IMG/VR virus record: IMGVR_UViG_3300027896_005002
Location: 379,488-416,029 of that record
Origin: a virus
Direction: 5' to 3' (one strand)
Length of the DNA: 36,542 nucleotides
Shown: one piece after another, positions 7,920 to 16,704 of the stretch
Position numbering within the stretch: the first letter of the stretch is position 1
Layout: the number at the start of each line of letters is the position of its first letter
Made by a program: the position numbers and the translations under genes
Notes under the pieces: generated by a model
Told to the model about the DNA's origin: nothing
Seen by the model: the letters and a program-made list of their open reading frames with translations, nothing else
Databases searched by the model: none

Positions 7920-10576
7920 TAAGCACCTACCGTTTTCTCATCATACAAAACTCTATAGATTATTTGCTCAATTTCTTGTCTGTCGCGCTGATTAATATTA
8001 AGTGTAATATGATTTGTTATTGCTGGCCTTGTATCTACAGCCTTGGCAACACCACCGCCTCCTTTAAGCATAGACATTAATGTATTTAAATTATTAATGC
8101 CAGCTTTTTGTGTTGCATCTTTATCAAAAACATACTCATTTTTATGAACTGCACCTGCAATATCATTATCAGATCCTGTACCAGTATATCCACCACGTGC
8201 ATAACCTGCACCTTTTACTACTGGTGTATTTGGACGAGCAGCAGCAGCCATTCCCTCTGATGCAGCTAATTCTCGACCAGTCATTGTACTTCTATTAACT
8301 TCTATTGTTTTAATATCGACAGGCTTTTGCTTCTTTTCAAGTCCAAAAAATTTTGTAAGATTTTCAATTGCTTCAGCAGCAGATGCTAATAAAGGACCCA
8401 TTGTGTTTGTCAACCAATCATAAATTTGTTCTATTACTTGCCAAATTTTTTCTTGTATAGATGTTAATGCAGCTCTTGTACCCATTTCAATTATATGAGC
8501 TTGTTCTTTTTCCTTTTTTCTTAATTCCTTAGCTTGTTCTGCACCAATTTGTGTTCCAATACCTTCAAATTTTTTACCACTTTTAGAAAATTGCTCTATT
8601 AATCGTAATACTCCAGGTGATATTCCTATTGTTGGCATCAATTTATTAAGTTCAAATCTATGTGATTCAATTGCTTCTCCAAGTTTATCAGGAATAATTT
8701 TGCCAAATTTATCTATAGTTCCACTTAAAAGACCACCGCTTGCTTTAATCATTGCTTTAACTTGTGCTTCAATTCGCGGTCCCACATCCATTTTCTCAAA
8801 TTCATTTAATAATGTAGATGCAGATTTTCCAATAGCACCATTTGTACTCAATTGCATAACTAAAACTTTTTGAGTATCAGTCATTGTGTTAACACTATTT
8901 AACATTTCAGTTGCAAGTTGTTCAGCTTGTTTTTGCGGCATCTTAAGACCCTTTGTCAAGTCTCTAAATGAAGCAGAAACTTGAGTTATATCATTGCCAT
9001 ATATAGCTAAACCTTGAGCAGCATTCATGACATTTGAATAAAATCTTGATGTTGTTATGCCTGCTTCTTTAGCATCATTTTTCATTATAACAAAAGTATC
9101 AGTAATTTGTTGACCCGTTTTCTTAAATTCATTTCTAAGATCACCAGCTTCAGATGCAACCTCTTCAAAAGATTGACCGGTTATTGTACCAATTTGTTCA
9201 ATATCTGCCATAAATTCTTTAAAATTATGTCTTGCAGTTTTTTGTGTAATATCAAGTGCAAAACCAGCTTTAGTTAATGCTTCAACATTTTTTACTGCAT
9301 CTTCATATGTCATTCCAACTTCATTATAAAGACCTCTTAATGATTCTCTAAATGCATTAGCTTGACCAACTGCACCTTTATCAATTGCATCTCCCAATTT
9401 GCCAAATCCTATAGACCCTGATGCTGCTAATTTTAAAATATTCTTCTGTGCAGTTTTAATCTCTTTATTAAAATTCAACAACATCATAATAGCAGTTGCA
9501 ATTCCACCCAATGCCATTAATGGTCCCGCAAGCTTTCCTGCTACAGTCATTAATTCACCACCCACATATCCTGCAGCTCCTGCTCCTGGACCACCACCAG
9601 CAACAACACCAGCTGCAACTCCTCTACCAGCGCTTTTAACAGCTTGTCGTTTTTCTTCCTTCAATATTTTTTTACGTTCAAAAAATCCAATACCTTGTTG
9701 TTTAAGTAATAATCCATGTAACTTTATTTCATTAAGTTGATCTTTTAGATCTTCTTTCTTCATCTTTCTAGTTTTCTTGTATAAATCAAATTGCTTTTTC
9801 TCAAATTTTGATTGCTTTTCATTAAGCGGTAGCATCTGCTTTGCTCGTTTTAATCTCTCTTTTTCAGTTAATTCTGGATGAGTTTTTTGCATTTCTTCAG
9901 CTAATTTTTCTTGCATTGCTTTGCGCTGTTTTATAATATCATTCATCTCAGTATTTAATTCATTTAATCTATCACTAGATCTTTCCTCTTCTTGTGAAAC
10001 ATCCAAAGCAGACTTATCCAGATCTTTTATATCACTTTTAATTTTTAATTTACTTTTATTTAATTGTGATAATTTATCCTCTAATTCATTACTGCGTTTT
10101 TTCAATTTATTTTCATTTTCAATATCAGTTGTTAATTTCTTATTTAAAACACCTTCTAATTTTTTAATTTTTAATGCATCTTCATCAGAATCTGTCCCAT
10201 TTTCTTTAAGCTCCTGTATCTTCTGTTGAATCTTAATTAATTCATCTTCTGTTGCTTTTCTAGTTTCTATAGCTTTATTAGTATCAACTTCCAACATTTT
10301 ATTTTCAATATTCAATTTTTTAATCTGATCTACAACCAACTTATGTTTACCTTTGGTTTTAGTAATATTGTCAGCAATGGCACTCTGCTTATCTAATATA
10401 GTCGAATGTTCTTTCTGTAATTTCAATAAATCTTTTTGAGTTTTCATCCATTTTGGATCAATCTCTACAGAACGTAACCCTTCAGTTATTTGTTTACTCA
10501 ATTCCTGCATTTTTTGTTTGTCAATTTTACCAAAATTGACATCAACAGTCATTGATGCATCACTGTTCCGTGCCAT
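7919..10576 (-). CDS. Tail tape measure protein
   Basis: This 885-aa protein shows tape measure architecture. Residues about 20-300 are charged coiled coil (runs rich in Lys/Glu/Leu/Ile). A Gly/Ala-rich hydrophobic part follows near 320-370 (GVVAGGGPGAGAAGYVGG, then ALGGIATAIMMLLNF). Then come helical repeats with TAP-like features (KLAASGSIGFGKLGDA; YEDAVKNVEALTKAG; EVASEAGDLRNEFKKTG). The C terminus has the common ending GGYTGTGSDNDIAGAVHKNE, then YVFDK. By the usual ruler rule of about 1.5 Å per residue, a tail near 130 nm is expected. The gene lies after the chaperone genes and before the connector pair, the classic order. It overlaps the upstream gene by 17 bases and has a GGAG ribosome site. 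It is cleaved or ejected with DNA in known systems; no clear peptidase or muralytic domain is visible. Confidence 0.9.
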   Translation of the reverse strand: MARNSDASMTVDVNFGKIDKQKMQELSKQITEGLRSVEIDPKWMKTQKDLLKLQKEHSTILDKQSAIADNITKTKGKHKLVVDQIKKLNIENKMLEVDTNKAIETRKATEDELIKIQQKIQELKENGTDSDEDALKIKKLEGVLNKKLTTDIENENKLKKRSNELEDKLSQLNKSKLKIKSDIKDLDKSALDVSQEEERSSDRLNELNTEMNDIIKQRKAMQEKLAEEMQKTHPELTEKERLKRAKQMLPLNEKQSKFEKKQFDLYKKTRKMKKEDLKDQLNEIKLHGLLLKQQGIGFFERKKILKEEKRQAVKSAGRGVAAGVVAGGGPGAGAAGYVGGELMTVAGKLAGPLMALGGIATAIMMLLNFNKEIKTAQKNILKLAASGSIGFGKLGDAIDKGAVGQANAFRESLRGLYNEVGMTYEDAVKNVEALTKAGFALDITQKTARHNFKEFMADIEQIGTITGQSFEEVASEAGDLRNEFKKTGQQITDTFVIMKNDAKEAGITTSRFYSNVMNAAQGLAIYGNDITQVSASFRDLTKGLKMPQKQAEQLATEMLNSVNTMTDTQKVLVMQLSTNGAIGKSASTLLNEFEKMDVGPRIEAQVKAMIKASGGLLSGTIDKFGKIIPDKLGEAIESHRFELNKLMPTIGISPGVLRLIEQFSKSGKKFEGIGTQIGAEQAKELRKKEKEQAHIIEMGTRAALTSIQEKIWQVIEQIYDWLTNTMGPLLASAAEAIENLTKFFGLEKKQKPVDIKTIEVNRSTMTGRELAASEGMAAAARPNTPVVKGAGYARGGYTGTGSDNDIAGAVHKNEYVFDKDATQKAGINNLNTLMSMLKGGGGVAKAVDTRPAITNHITLNINQRDRQEIEQIIYRVLYDEKTVGA

Positions 10577-10973
10577 CTACAATCTCCGTTTGTTCAGTTC
10601 CTAATTTTTTGTCAATACTACTTTTAATCTTACCATCTAAGATACAATATTCATTAAATAGCATTTCTACTAATTCATCACCAAAAGATAAAACAATTTG
10701 CCTCTTATCGTCAACAAATGATTTCGGATCTAATTTTACATCATTTATAGCAATAATAGATCTTGCTATTGTTTCAACTTTTAATGTATGAGTAGCAGCA
10801 TCAGCATCATTATATTTTGCACAACTTTCAAAAACATCTATTGTTTCTTGTGAGGTTAATGGTGCCAGTAATATTTTTACTTTGGCTATTTCTACTTGTC
10901 TTTCACTATAACCAAAAGATTCTAATGACTTTAATGCAGTTAATGCATCTACAACTTTTTTAATTTGATTCAT
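10560..10973 (-). CDS. Tail assembly chaperone-like protein, paralogue 3 (gp26-like)
   Basis: The preferred start is the ATG at 10973 (137 aa). It has an AAGGA site upstream, and the open frame beyond it only encodes a Lys-rich run made by A-rich DNA. The pattern (IARSIIAINDVKL..KSF, then L..FGDELVEMLFNEYCIL) matches the two genes upstream (10960-11430 and the N-terminal part of 11414-12793). It sits between tube and tape measure, where tail assembly chaperones are found, and phage T4 gp26-type baseplate proteins have similar size and layout. The open frame overlaps the end of the previous gene, so a +1 or -2 frameshift could fuse the two (see 10985-10991). It overlaps the tape measure start by 17 bases. 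Confidence 0.7.
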   Translation of the reverse strand: MNQIKKVVDALTALKSLESFGYSERQVEIAKVKILLAPLTSQETIDVFESCAKYNDADAATHTLKVETIARSIIAINDVKLDPKSFVDDKRQIVLSFGDELVEMLFNEYCILDGKIKSSIDKKLGTEQTEIVDGTEQ

Positions 10974-11430
10974 TTGAATTTTCCTTTTTTTGTTCTTCTT
11001 TTTTAATCTGTTCTTCTTTTTTAATTTGATCTTCTTTATATCCAACAACATTTGTTTCTGCAGTCAATTTTATTTTTTCAAAATATTCATCAATATCACC
11101 AACCAATTTTGCATATTCTCTATACACATAATCAACCAATGTTTGTTGCCACTGTCCTATAACTGATTTTTTAATATTTATATCAATAGTTTCAGTCGAC
11201 ATTCCATTAATTTGCGTTATTGATCTACTTAATGTTTCAATCTTATGTTTATAGACAAATGCCTGTCCCCACGTATTCATACATTCAATAAAAGTAGCAG
11301 TTTCATCTTCTGCACCTAATGACTTTATTACTACTTCAAACTCATCACCAATTGTTACAGTTGCAGTCCGTTTTTCCAGTTCAGCTACAGCATTTAATGC
11401 ATCTAAAGCACTATCAAACTTTTTTACCAT
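10960..11430 (-). CDS. Tail assembly chaperone-like protein, paralogue 2
   Basis: The start at 11430 (156 aa) is chosen for its GGAGG site 6 bases upstream; a longer reading adds 8 residues with no better site. The core (IGDEFEVVIKSLGAEDETAT, KIETLSRSITQINGMS, YVYREYAKLVGDIDEYFEKI) aligns with the 137-aa gene downstream and with the start of the 459-aa gene upstream. The C terminus ends in a tandem KKEEQI-type repeat encoded by purine-rich DNA, with a run of seven A just before the stop. In known phages, chaperones bind the tape measure and help tube growth, and the second product is often made by frameshift. Here the overlap with the next gene is 14 bases. Family membership is inferred from position and paralogy. 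Confidence 0.75.
   Translation of the reverse strand: MVKKFDSALDALNAVAELEKRTATVTIGDEFEVVIKSLGAEDETATFIECMNTWGQAFVYKHKIETLSRSITQINGMSTETIDINIKKSVIGQWQQTLVDYVYREYAKLVGDIDEYFEKIKLTAETNVVGYKEDQIKKEEQIKKEEQKKENSNESN
10985..10991 (-). promoter_or_regulatory. A7 run, candidate slippery site between chaperone genes
   Basis: The minus strand reads C, seven A, then GG within codons CAA AAA AAG GAA of the 156-aa gene, 7 codons before its stop. It contains the heptamer A AAA AAG. The downstream 137-aa gene is in the +1 (equal to -2) frame, and that frame is open upstream to about 11051. A -1 slip would hit TGA after four codons, so only +1 or -2 would make a fusion. The same stretch also holds the AAGGA ribosome site of the downstream gene, which is the simpler explanation. 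Confidence 0.3.
10989..11041 (-). repeat. Purine-rich tandem repeat (Ile-Lys-Lys-Glu-Glu-Gln)
   Basis: About three copies of an 18-base unit encode the peptide unit QIKKEE at the end of the 156-aa chaperone paralogue (KEDQIKKEEQIKKEEQKKE). The unit is nearly pure A/G on the coding strand. It is a likely site of copy-number change and provides the long open overlapping frame upstream of the next gene. Confidence 0.6.
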
Positions 11431-12793
11431 GATTAACCTCCATATGAATTTCATCTAAATTTTGTTGTTTAATTTGTGATATCATATTCTCTTGTTCATT
11501 CTCAAATTTATTTTTTGCAGATTTATTTGTTAAAATACTATCCCTCATATTAAGCACTCGTTCTTTACTATCAGTAATCTTAGGATTTTTAAGTGATTCT
11601 ATTATTTTCATTACCTCAGTTTTTTGATCTTCTTCCTCTTTAATATATTGTTCAATAAAATTAGTTGTAGTTTCATCACTCTCATTTGCAACTTCATTTA
11701 ATATACTATCTTTATTTTTCAACATTGAAAATGATGTTATAGTTACAATGTCTGAGTAATCTACTCCATTAATGAAATACTTATTTGATTTCATTTCTTC
11801 TTTAATATTTTCTGCAACTACATCATCACCTAATGTAGATACCTGAATAAATCCAACGTTAATTCCTTTTGGCGCCTCTGGTAAATTAATAACTATTGCG
11901 TTAGATAATTTTTTCTCATGTAATATTTTTGCTCGACGTACATTTTCTTTTTTGATTCTAAGTTCTTTATAGAATTGATATTCTTCATGTTCTCGAACTA
12001 TTCTGTCATGTTCATCTTCAACAAACGCCTTTGTTAATATTTGTTGTACTCTACTATTTCGATCAAGAATAGATTCATCAGGTCTTTTCACTAAAGCATC
12101 AAATAATTCATCTGCTGTATTTTCTATCATAATTTTTCCATTTTCATTTTTTTGAATTTCTGCGCGCTCTTCACGTTCTAACTGTTCTTCCTGTAAAATT
12201 CTTTTCTTATTTTGAATTTGTTGCATTGCTTTTGGATTAACAAATGCACAAATACTATCTGTCATATATTCAACTCTAGCCCAATCAATTTTATTCTGAT
12301 TTAATAAATCTTCTTGTTGATTTAAATAAATCCAAATTTGTTGAATATATGATATTCCTTTTGACTCAAATTCAGGATTACCAGTTATTACTGCACTATT
12401 AAGGGATGATTTAGTAGCTTTTAATACTGACCAATATAATCTTGAATCATCAGTTTTAACGAAATCATTGATAAGTTTGATTGCATTATGATAACGATTC
12501 ATTAATTTCAAATATTGTTCAAAAACTTTTATAATTACTTGTTTTGGCCAGTCTTTTATTTTCTCTCTACAATCATTTATCTTACAACCATTAATTGAGT
12601 AGATCGATCTTTGAACGGTATCCATCGCTGCAAGTAAATTGTAATCATTATGTAAATCTTTATATGTTTCGACAATAAAAGATTCTTCAGATGCACACAG
12701 CGTTCTAATAACAATAATAAAATCATTACCGAACGTTAATGTCTCTTTTAAATAACCATCAAAAATTAACGCTTTAATATCATTAAATTTCAT
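11414..12793 (-). CDS. Chaperone-like paralogue 1 with long C-terminal extension
   Basis: The start is ambiguous. I prefer the ATG at 12793 (459 aa), because the first residues (MKFNDIKALIFDGYLKETL) line up with the start of the next paralogue and because the farther ATGs at 12862 and 12853 lie inside a hairpin. No strong ribosome site precedes 12793. Residues 1-135 match the two small chaperone-like proteins downstream (FGNDFIIVIRTLCASEE; TVQRSIYSINGCKI; VFEQYLKLMNRYHNAIKLI). The remaining 320 residues are charged and mostly helical (EEQLEREERAEIQKNENGK; EDEHDRIVREHEEYQFYKEL) with a strand patch near SNAIVINLPEAPKGI. The extension has no family I recognise. A three-gene paralogue set with one long member suggests a specialised chaperone or a hub/scaffold adaptor. 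Confidence 0.7.
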   Translation of the reverse strand: MKFNDIKALIFDGYLKETLTFGNDFIIVIRTLCASEESFIVETYKDLHNDYNLLAAMDTVQRSIYSINGCKINDCREKIKDWPKQVIIKVFEQYLKLMNRYHNAIKLINDFVKTDDSRLYWSVLKATKSSLNSAVITGNPEFESKGISYIQQIWIYLNQQEDLLNQNKIDWARVEYMTDSICAFVNPKAMQQIQNKKRILQEEQLEREERAEIQKNENGKIMIENTADELFDALVKRPDESILDRNSRVQQILTKAFVEDEHDRIVREHEEYQFYKELRIKKENVRRAKILHEKKLSNAIVINLPEAPKGINVGFIQVSTLGDDVVAENIKEEMKSNKYFINGVDYSDIVTITSFSMLKNKDSILNEVANESDETTTNFIEQYIKEEEDQKTEVMKIIESLKNPKITDSKERVLNMRDSILTNKSAKNKFENEQENMISQIKQQNLDEIHMEVNHGKKV

Positions 12794-12845
12794 AGAATTT
12801 AAACCAACAAATTTTGTGAATGTAATTAGAGAAAAGAGAGGAATT

Positions 12846-12883
12846 GAGGGCATTCTCCTCATTTAGAGTCAATGAATGCCCTT
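12846..12883 (-). terminator. Stem-loop after the tail tube gene, possible attenuator
   Basis: The inverted repeat GGGCATTC ... GAATGCCC gives an 8-9 bp stem with an 18-base loop, just downstream of the tube stop (12903). It is followed on the transcript by a pyrimidine-rich stretch (TCAATTCCTCTCTTTTCTCT) rather than a pure U-run. Its position after a very abundant protein fits partial termination or 3' protection of tube mRNA. The ATG at 12862 is in its loop and the ATG at 12853 in its stem, so it is unlikely to be coding. Confidence 0.45.
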
Positions 12884-12902
12884 GGAGGTTTCAAATATAA
12901 AT

Positions 12903-13541
12903 TTATGCCAACGATATCAATTTACTGATAGTAGTAGGATCACGATCAACAAGTGTATCACCATAAGCACCGCGACCAGCAGCAGGATCATAAACATCAG
13001 TAATGTTTACTGCACAATCCTGCATAATCGTTGATGCACCAATTTCAAATGTAATATTATAATCTTGCATCCAGCAACCTTCATAATAAGTCTGAATAAT
13101 ATTACCTGTCAGTCCACCTGTTTTACTTGTTCCTCTTTGTACTGTATAGGATCCTGTGCCAATGAAATCAGGAACAATAATTTGTTCCTTAATATCAAAA
13201 GGCCAACGATGATGTTTCAATGACCGAATAATTCCTGAAGCACCAGCATTATAACCAAGAACCTGCATAATATTTACAAGATACATTACAGCAATACTTA
13301 AAGAACCAGTTAAATCAGTGACACCAACTGATTGTTCAGCTGTTCTATCACCATGACCGATTCCTCTTACGGGTTCTGTCGGTCTTGATTGTGCCGGCGC
13401 CCAAGATTGTAGTAAACCAATTTGGTTTGCTGTAGGATCAGCTCCACCTGGATGAGCAGTAAATACTTTTACTTTTTGACTATTAAGTAAACTAGTATTT
13501 GGAGTAGATCCTTGTTGATAAATATAACTATTAGTAGCCAT
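12903..13541 (-). CDS. Tail tube protein
   Basis: This 212-aa protein lies between the sheath (with one small gene) and the chaperone genes, the normal site of the tube gene. Size and pattern fit gp19-like tube proteins: a polar N terminus (SYIYQQGSTPNTSLLNSQKV), a mid-region with SLSIAVMYLVNIMQVLGY, and strands with IIVPDFIGTGSYTVQRG, YYEGCWMQDYNITFEIG and IMQDCAVNITDVYDPA near the end. A strong GGAGGG ribosome site sits 6 bases before the ATG, the best in the window, as expected for a protein made in hundreds of copies. A stem-loop follows the gene. The protein would form stacked hexamer rings inside the sheath. Identity rests on order, size and strand pattern, not on a searched match. Confidence 0.85.
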   Translation of the reverse strand: MATNSYIYQQGSTPNTSLLNSQKVKVFTAHPGGADPTANQIGLLQSWAPAQSRPTEPVRGIGHGDRTAEQSVGVTDLTGSLSIAVMYLVNIMQVLGYNAGASGIIRSLKHHRWPFDIKEQIIVPDFIGTGSYTVQRGTSKTGGLTGNIIQTYYEGCWMQDYNITFEIGASTIMQDCAVNITDVYDPAAGRGAYGDTLVDRDPTTISKLISLA

Positions 13542-13563
13542 TTGAACCCTCCATTATTATAAA

Positions 13564-13932
13564 TTAATCGTCTAACATTGCCTTTTTTATTTCATCAACC
13601 ATTTTTTCATCTTCATTACTAAATGTCGTTAATACTGGATCAATCATTTCCCCGGCTTCGTCAGCAGTAACAGATGATTCCATGTCCTTAACAGGTTCCA
13701 TTTTCGGTACAACACCTTTTGGTTGACCAGGTGTTTGTTCAAAATCATGTCTTGGCGAATTAAACCTGTCAGTATTTATTGCATCATATAAATAATTATC
13801 TGAATCTAATTTAATCGGCTTTTCTTCAAATCGATCAACATCACCAGGTAATGACCAAAATTTATCTTCATCACCTAAGTGAGGTTGATCTCTTTGTAAA
13901 ACATTACCATAATAAGACGCCGACTTTTTCAT
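13564..13932 (-). CDS. Small acidic protein between sheath and tube
   Basis: This 122-aa protein is polar and rich in Asp, Glu, Pro and Lys (LQRDQPHLGDEDKFWSLPGD; GQPKGVVPKMEPVKDMES), probably mostly disordered, with a short helix at the end. That helix, DEKMVDEIKKAML, matches DEEMIDEIVKEML at the start of the 53-aa protein at 18023-18184 (9 of 13 identical). The ATG immediately follows the sheath stop (TAA|ATG), so it depends on re-initiation or coupling with sheath translation. I recognise no family. Its place between sheath and tube and the shared motif suggest an assembly adaptor or minor virion protein; this is inference. Confidence 0.7.
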   Translation of the reverse strand: MKKSASYYGNVLQRDQPHLGDEDKFWSLPGDVDRFEEKPIKLDSDNYLYDAINTDRFNSPRHDFEQTPGQPKGVVPKMEPVKDMESSVTADEAGEMIDPVLTTFSNEDEKMVDEIKKAMLDD

Positions 13933-16704
13933 TTAGAGTTTTGCTCTAATATTAAATGTCACTCTAATATATGATAATTCAAATACTGGCTTATAGAAAG
14001 CTTCAGCTACTAAATAGTTAGGATCAGTGTCTGACGGTGTAGCTGTAACATTTGTATAATCAGAAATAATTTCAGCTTCCTTAAGAGCTGATAATGTTGC
14101 AGCGAGAGTAGAAGCAACATTACTTGCAGTATTGGGTAAGAATTTCTTACCAATATACTGATCAAGACTAGATCTAGCCTGAATTTGAACCTCATCCATA
14201 ATTGTAACAATGTTCGGTGCTTTATTAAATGGGTTACTCATATCAGTTGTTAAAGCATGACGAACTTTCAAAATTCCACTATCAGAAACAATTACTGTTA
14301 TACCAGCAGAAGCAGTTTCATCCATTTCAATCTCATCCATATCTCGAACTAACCGTTTGAATCCAGTAATTGTCTTTCTTGTCATAGGTTCTGCAACATC
14401 ATATGCTGTAGTTACATTCAATCCTACAAGAGCGGCAGCAATGTAACTACCATCAACAATATATTCAGATTCAACTCCTCGTTCATCAGTTAATCCAATT
14501 ACAGCACCATCAGGATAAACTGCAACAATACGAGAATAACCTAAAGCTTTTGCATAAACTGCAGCATCTTGAGATTCGGTTCCTACAGCAAATCCAATAA
14601 AAGCAGTTCTTTCTGATCTTCGTCTTTCAGATGACATTGTAGCTAAGTTAGTCTTAAGTGCAGATATTACTGTAGCAGAAGTAGTAACAACATGAATTAC
14701 TCGAGGTTTAATTCCATTAATCGGCTTTTCTGTCTCAGCTAAAGCTTCAATAAATGCTTCATCTGATGCTACATCCTGACCAGGTTCCTTTAAAACTTGT
14801 TTACACATAACAGCAACAGCACCATTAACCATCATTAAAAATGCTGATAATGTAATTTGATTACTAATGTCCAAAGCACCATATTCATTAGTAATATCTT
14901 TAAATAGTGTAAATACTTTAGGCGTAAAATCTGTCTTTTGATAATAATATGTGATGTAATATGTAGAACCTACTGAAGGTTCACGTCCACTTCTATCAAA
15001 AGTCTGAATATTTGTTACATCACCAACACCAGTGTTCAAAGTATCAGAAACAATCAACCTTAATCCATACATAACATATTCTGGTCCTTGACAACTAGTT
15101 ATTACAGCTGACGTTCCGGTCTTGAATGGACCTGCAATACCAGTACCAGGACCACCAGATCTTGTGCCAGGAATGTCATCATTATGACAATGAATTGTAA
15201 TTGTGTCACCTGGTGAATATGTTCCATCTGGTGTAATAGTAAATTGTAATCCTGTACGAGCATCAATATATGTACTTCCTGTTTTACCGGCACCATTAGA
15301 TCCTAAAATATTAGTAGATGTAACAGCAAAAACAGTCGAACTTGAAAATTGAATTGTTACAACTTCGTCAACTGCTTTAGTTTTACTAGCTTTTAGATGC
15401 GCACCAGAAGCGTCCATAAAAGTCGGTGTAGGTGTAGTTGAATATCCTGTAACCTTAGCATTAAATAATGAACCATTAGCTGAAGTACTAATCTTATATG
15501 TTCCAGTTCCTGCAGCACCTGCAATAACAACTTGTATTGCATAAGATTCATCCATTAGCTGACTTCTCCAGTATGACACTTCAACTAAAGATCCACCACC
15601 AGGAATATTCTTCAAATATACTTTTCCTGTTTCACCATCAACTCTTGTAACTGCAACTTGTGTACCATTTACATATACAGCTGCTTTTGTTGGGTCATCA
15701 GTAATAACATTGCGACCATTACCGTCAACAATTGGTAAATATTTGACTGTTAAAACATTTTCAACACCGGTAAATTGTGACGAAACATCTTCTTTAATAA
15801 TTCGATCATCAACTAACATTGTTGCAATCTGGTCTTCAAAATAAATGGATCCAGAAGTATGCGTCATTACAGTTTCTAACACTCCAGCACCCCATTGTAT
15901 CTTATTGCCATCAAGAACAACAAAATCAACACCTTCAACATAGTTTGCTAAATCTGGAGAATCACCAACTGAAACAACACTCGTTAATCCACTTTGCGGC
16001 AATAAATCAAAAGTATCAGCATATTGATTAAAGTAGTAAGTCAATGTTACTGTATCAGTTATTAATGGTGCAACAGCAAATGTTACAACACCATCAATAC
16101 CATTAACATCAGAAACTGTAACAACTAAACCATTAACTTTTGCAACAACATCAGTAATAGTTGTTGTTGGAACACCACTACCTCGACCATCAACAATTGG
16201 TTTATGTGATGTATAAAATATTCTATTAGTTCCATTAGCTTGTGTCGATTCATCTTCATTATTGATCTTTGTATCAGTCAATTTGAAATAATAAGTAATT
16301 GCAACAAAATCAGTAGCTTTTGGAGGTAATTGAAGAGTTACAAGACCATTAAGACCATCAACTCTAACAACAGGTACTGGATTATTATTAACACTTGCAA
16401 TTACATCAGATACTCTATTTGTTATGGTCCCAGTACCATCACCAGTTACTATGGGATAATAAGTAACTTGAAATACCGTATTTAAACCATCAGCTTGTCC
16501 AGAAACATCTTCATTAGAATACTTGTTGTCGATATAAGCAGATGATCCACGAACAACATCCTGATTCAACAACAATTTCTGTTCTTGACCTGTGCCAATA
16601 ACAATAGGAATTCTTAATCCGCCAAGTAAACTTGCAACGTTCGGATCTAACAAAGTCCTATCATACACACCAGGCGCCAAATAACCGGAAACAAATGCTG
16701 CCAT
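13933..16704 (-). CDS. Tail sheath protein with three inserted Ig-like repeats
   Basis: This 923-aa protein is a contractile tail sheath. The N terminus (FVSGYLAPGVYDRTLLDP), the mid-core near residues 650-760 (KPRVIHVVTTSATVISALKT; RTAFIGFAVG; GYSRIVAVYPDG; YIAAALVGLNVTTAYDVAEP) and the C terminus (QARSSLDQYIGKKFLPNT; AEAFYKPVFELSYIRVTFNI) follow the sheath pattern. It is long for the family because residues 65-142, 149-226 and 305-380 are three related beta repeats with consensus ED.S.Q..G.N, Y.PIV.G.G, VNG..V.V..V.G..G.V and V.ITYYF. These are probably surface domains on the outside of the tail. A related repeat occurs in the 675-aa protein at 22984-25011. An AGGAAA site precedes the ATG. 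The sheath would contract to drive the tube through the host envelope. Confidence 0.92.
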   Translation of the reverse strand: MAAFVSGYLAPGVYDRTLLDPNVASLLGGLRIPIVIGTGQEQKLLLNQDVVRGSSAYIDNKYSNEDVSGQADGLNTVFQVTYYPIVTGDGTGTITNRVSDVIASVNNNPVPVVRVDGLNGLVTLQLPPKATDFVAITYYFKLTDTKINNEDESTQANGTNRIFYTSHKPIVDGRGSGVPTTTITDVVAKVNGLVVTVSDVNGIDGVVTFAVAPLITDTVTLTYYFNQYADTFDLLPQSGLTSVVSVGDSPDLANYVEGVDFVVLDGNKIQWGAGVLETVMTHTSGSIYFEDQIATMLVDDRIIKEDVSSQFTGVENVLTVKYLPIVDGNGRNVITDDPTKAAVYVNGTQVAVTRVDGETGKVYLKNIPGGGSLVEVSYWRSQLMDESYAIQVVIAGAAGTGTYKISTSANGSLFNAKVTGYSTTPTPTFMDASGAHLKASKTKAVDEVVTIQFSSSTVFAVTSTNILGSNGAGKTGSTYIDARTGLQFTITPDGTYSPGDTITIHCHNDDIPGTRSGGPGTGIAGPFKTGTSAVITSCQGPEYVMYGLRLIVSDTLNTGVGDVTNIQTFDRSGREPSVGSTYYITYYYQKTDFTPKVFTLFKDITNEYGALDISNQITLSAFLMMVNGAVAVMCKQVLKEPGQDVASDEAFIEALAETEKPINGIKPRVIHVVTTSATVISALKTNLATMSSERRRSERTAFIGFAVGTESQDAAVYAKALGYSRIVAVYPDGAVIGLTDERGVESEYIVDGSYIAAALVGLNVTTAYDVAEPMTRKTITGFKRLVRDMDEIEMDETASAGITVIVSDSGILKVRHALTTDMSNPFNKAPNIVTIMDEVQIQARSSLDQYIGKKFLPNTASNVASTLAATLSALKEAEIISDYTNVTATPSDTDPNYLVAEAFYKPVFELSYIRVTFNIRAKL

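Noticed and set aside
9399-10229. Plus-strand frames opposite the tape measure (113 and 102 aa)
   Set aside because: They are antisense shadows with Ser/Phe/Leu-rich text, no ribosome site and no domain.
10984-10990. A AAA AAG as a classic -1 frameshift heptamer
   Set aside because: A -1 shift meets TGA after four codons and does not enter the downstream gene frame.
12794-12862. Longer start for the 459-aa chaperone paralogue
   Set aside because: The extra codons lie in and after a hairpin, have no well-placed ribosome site and do not resemble the paralogues.
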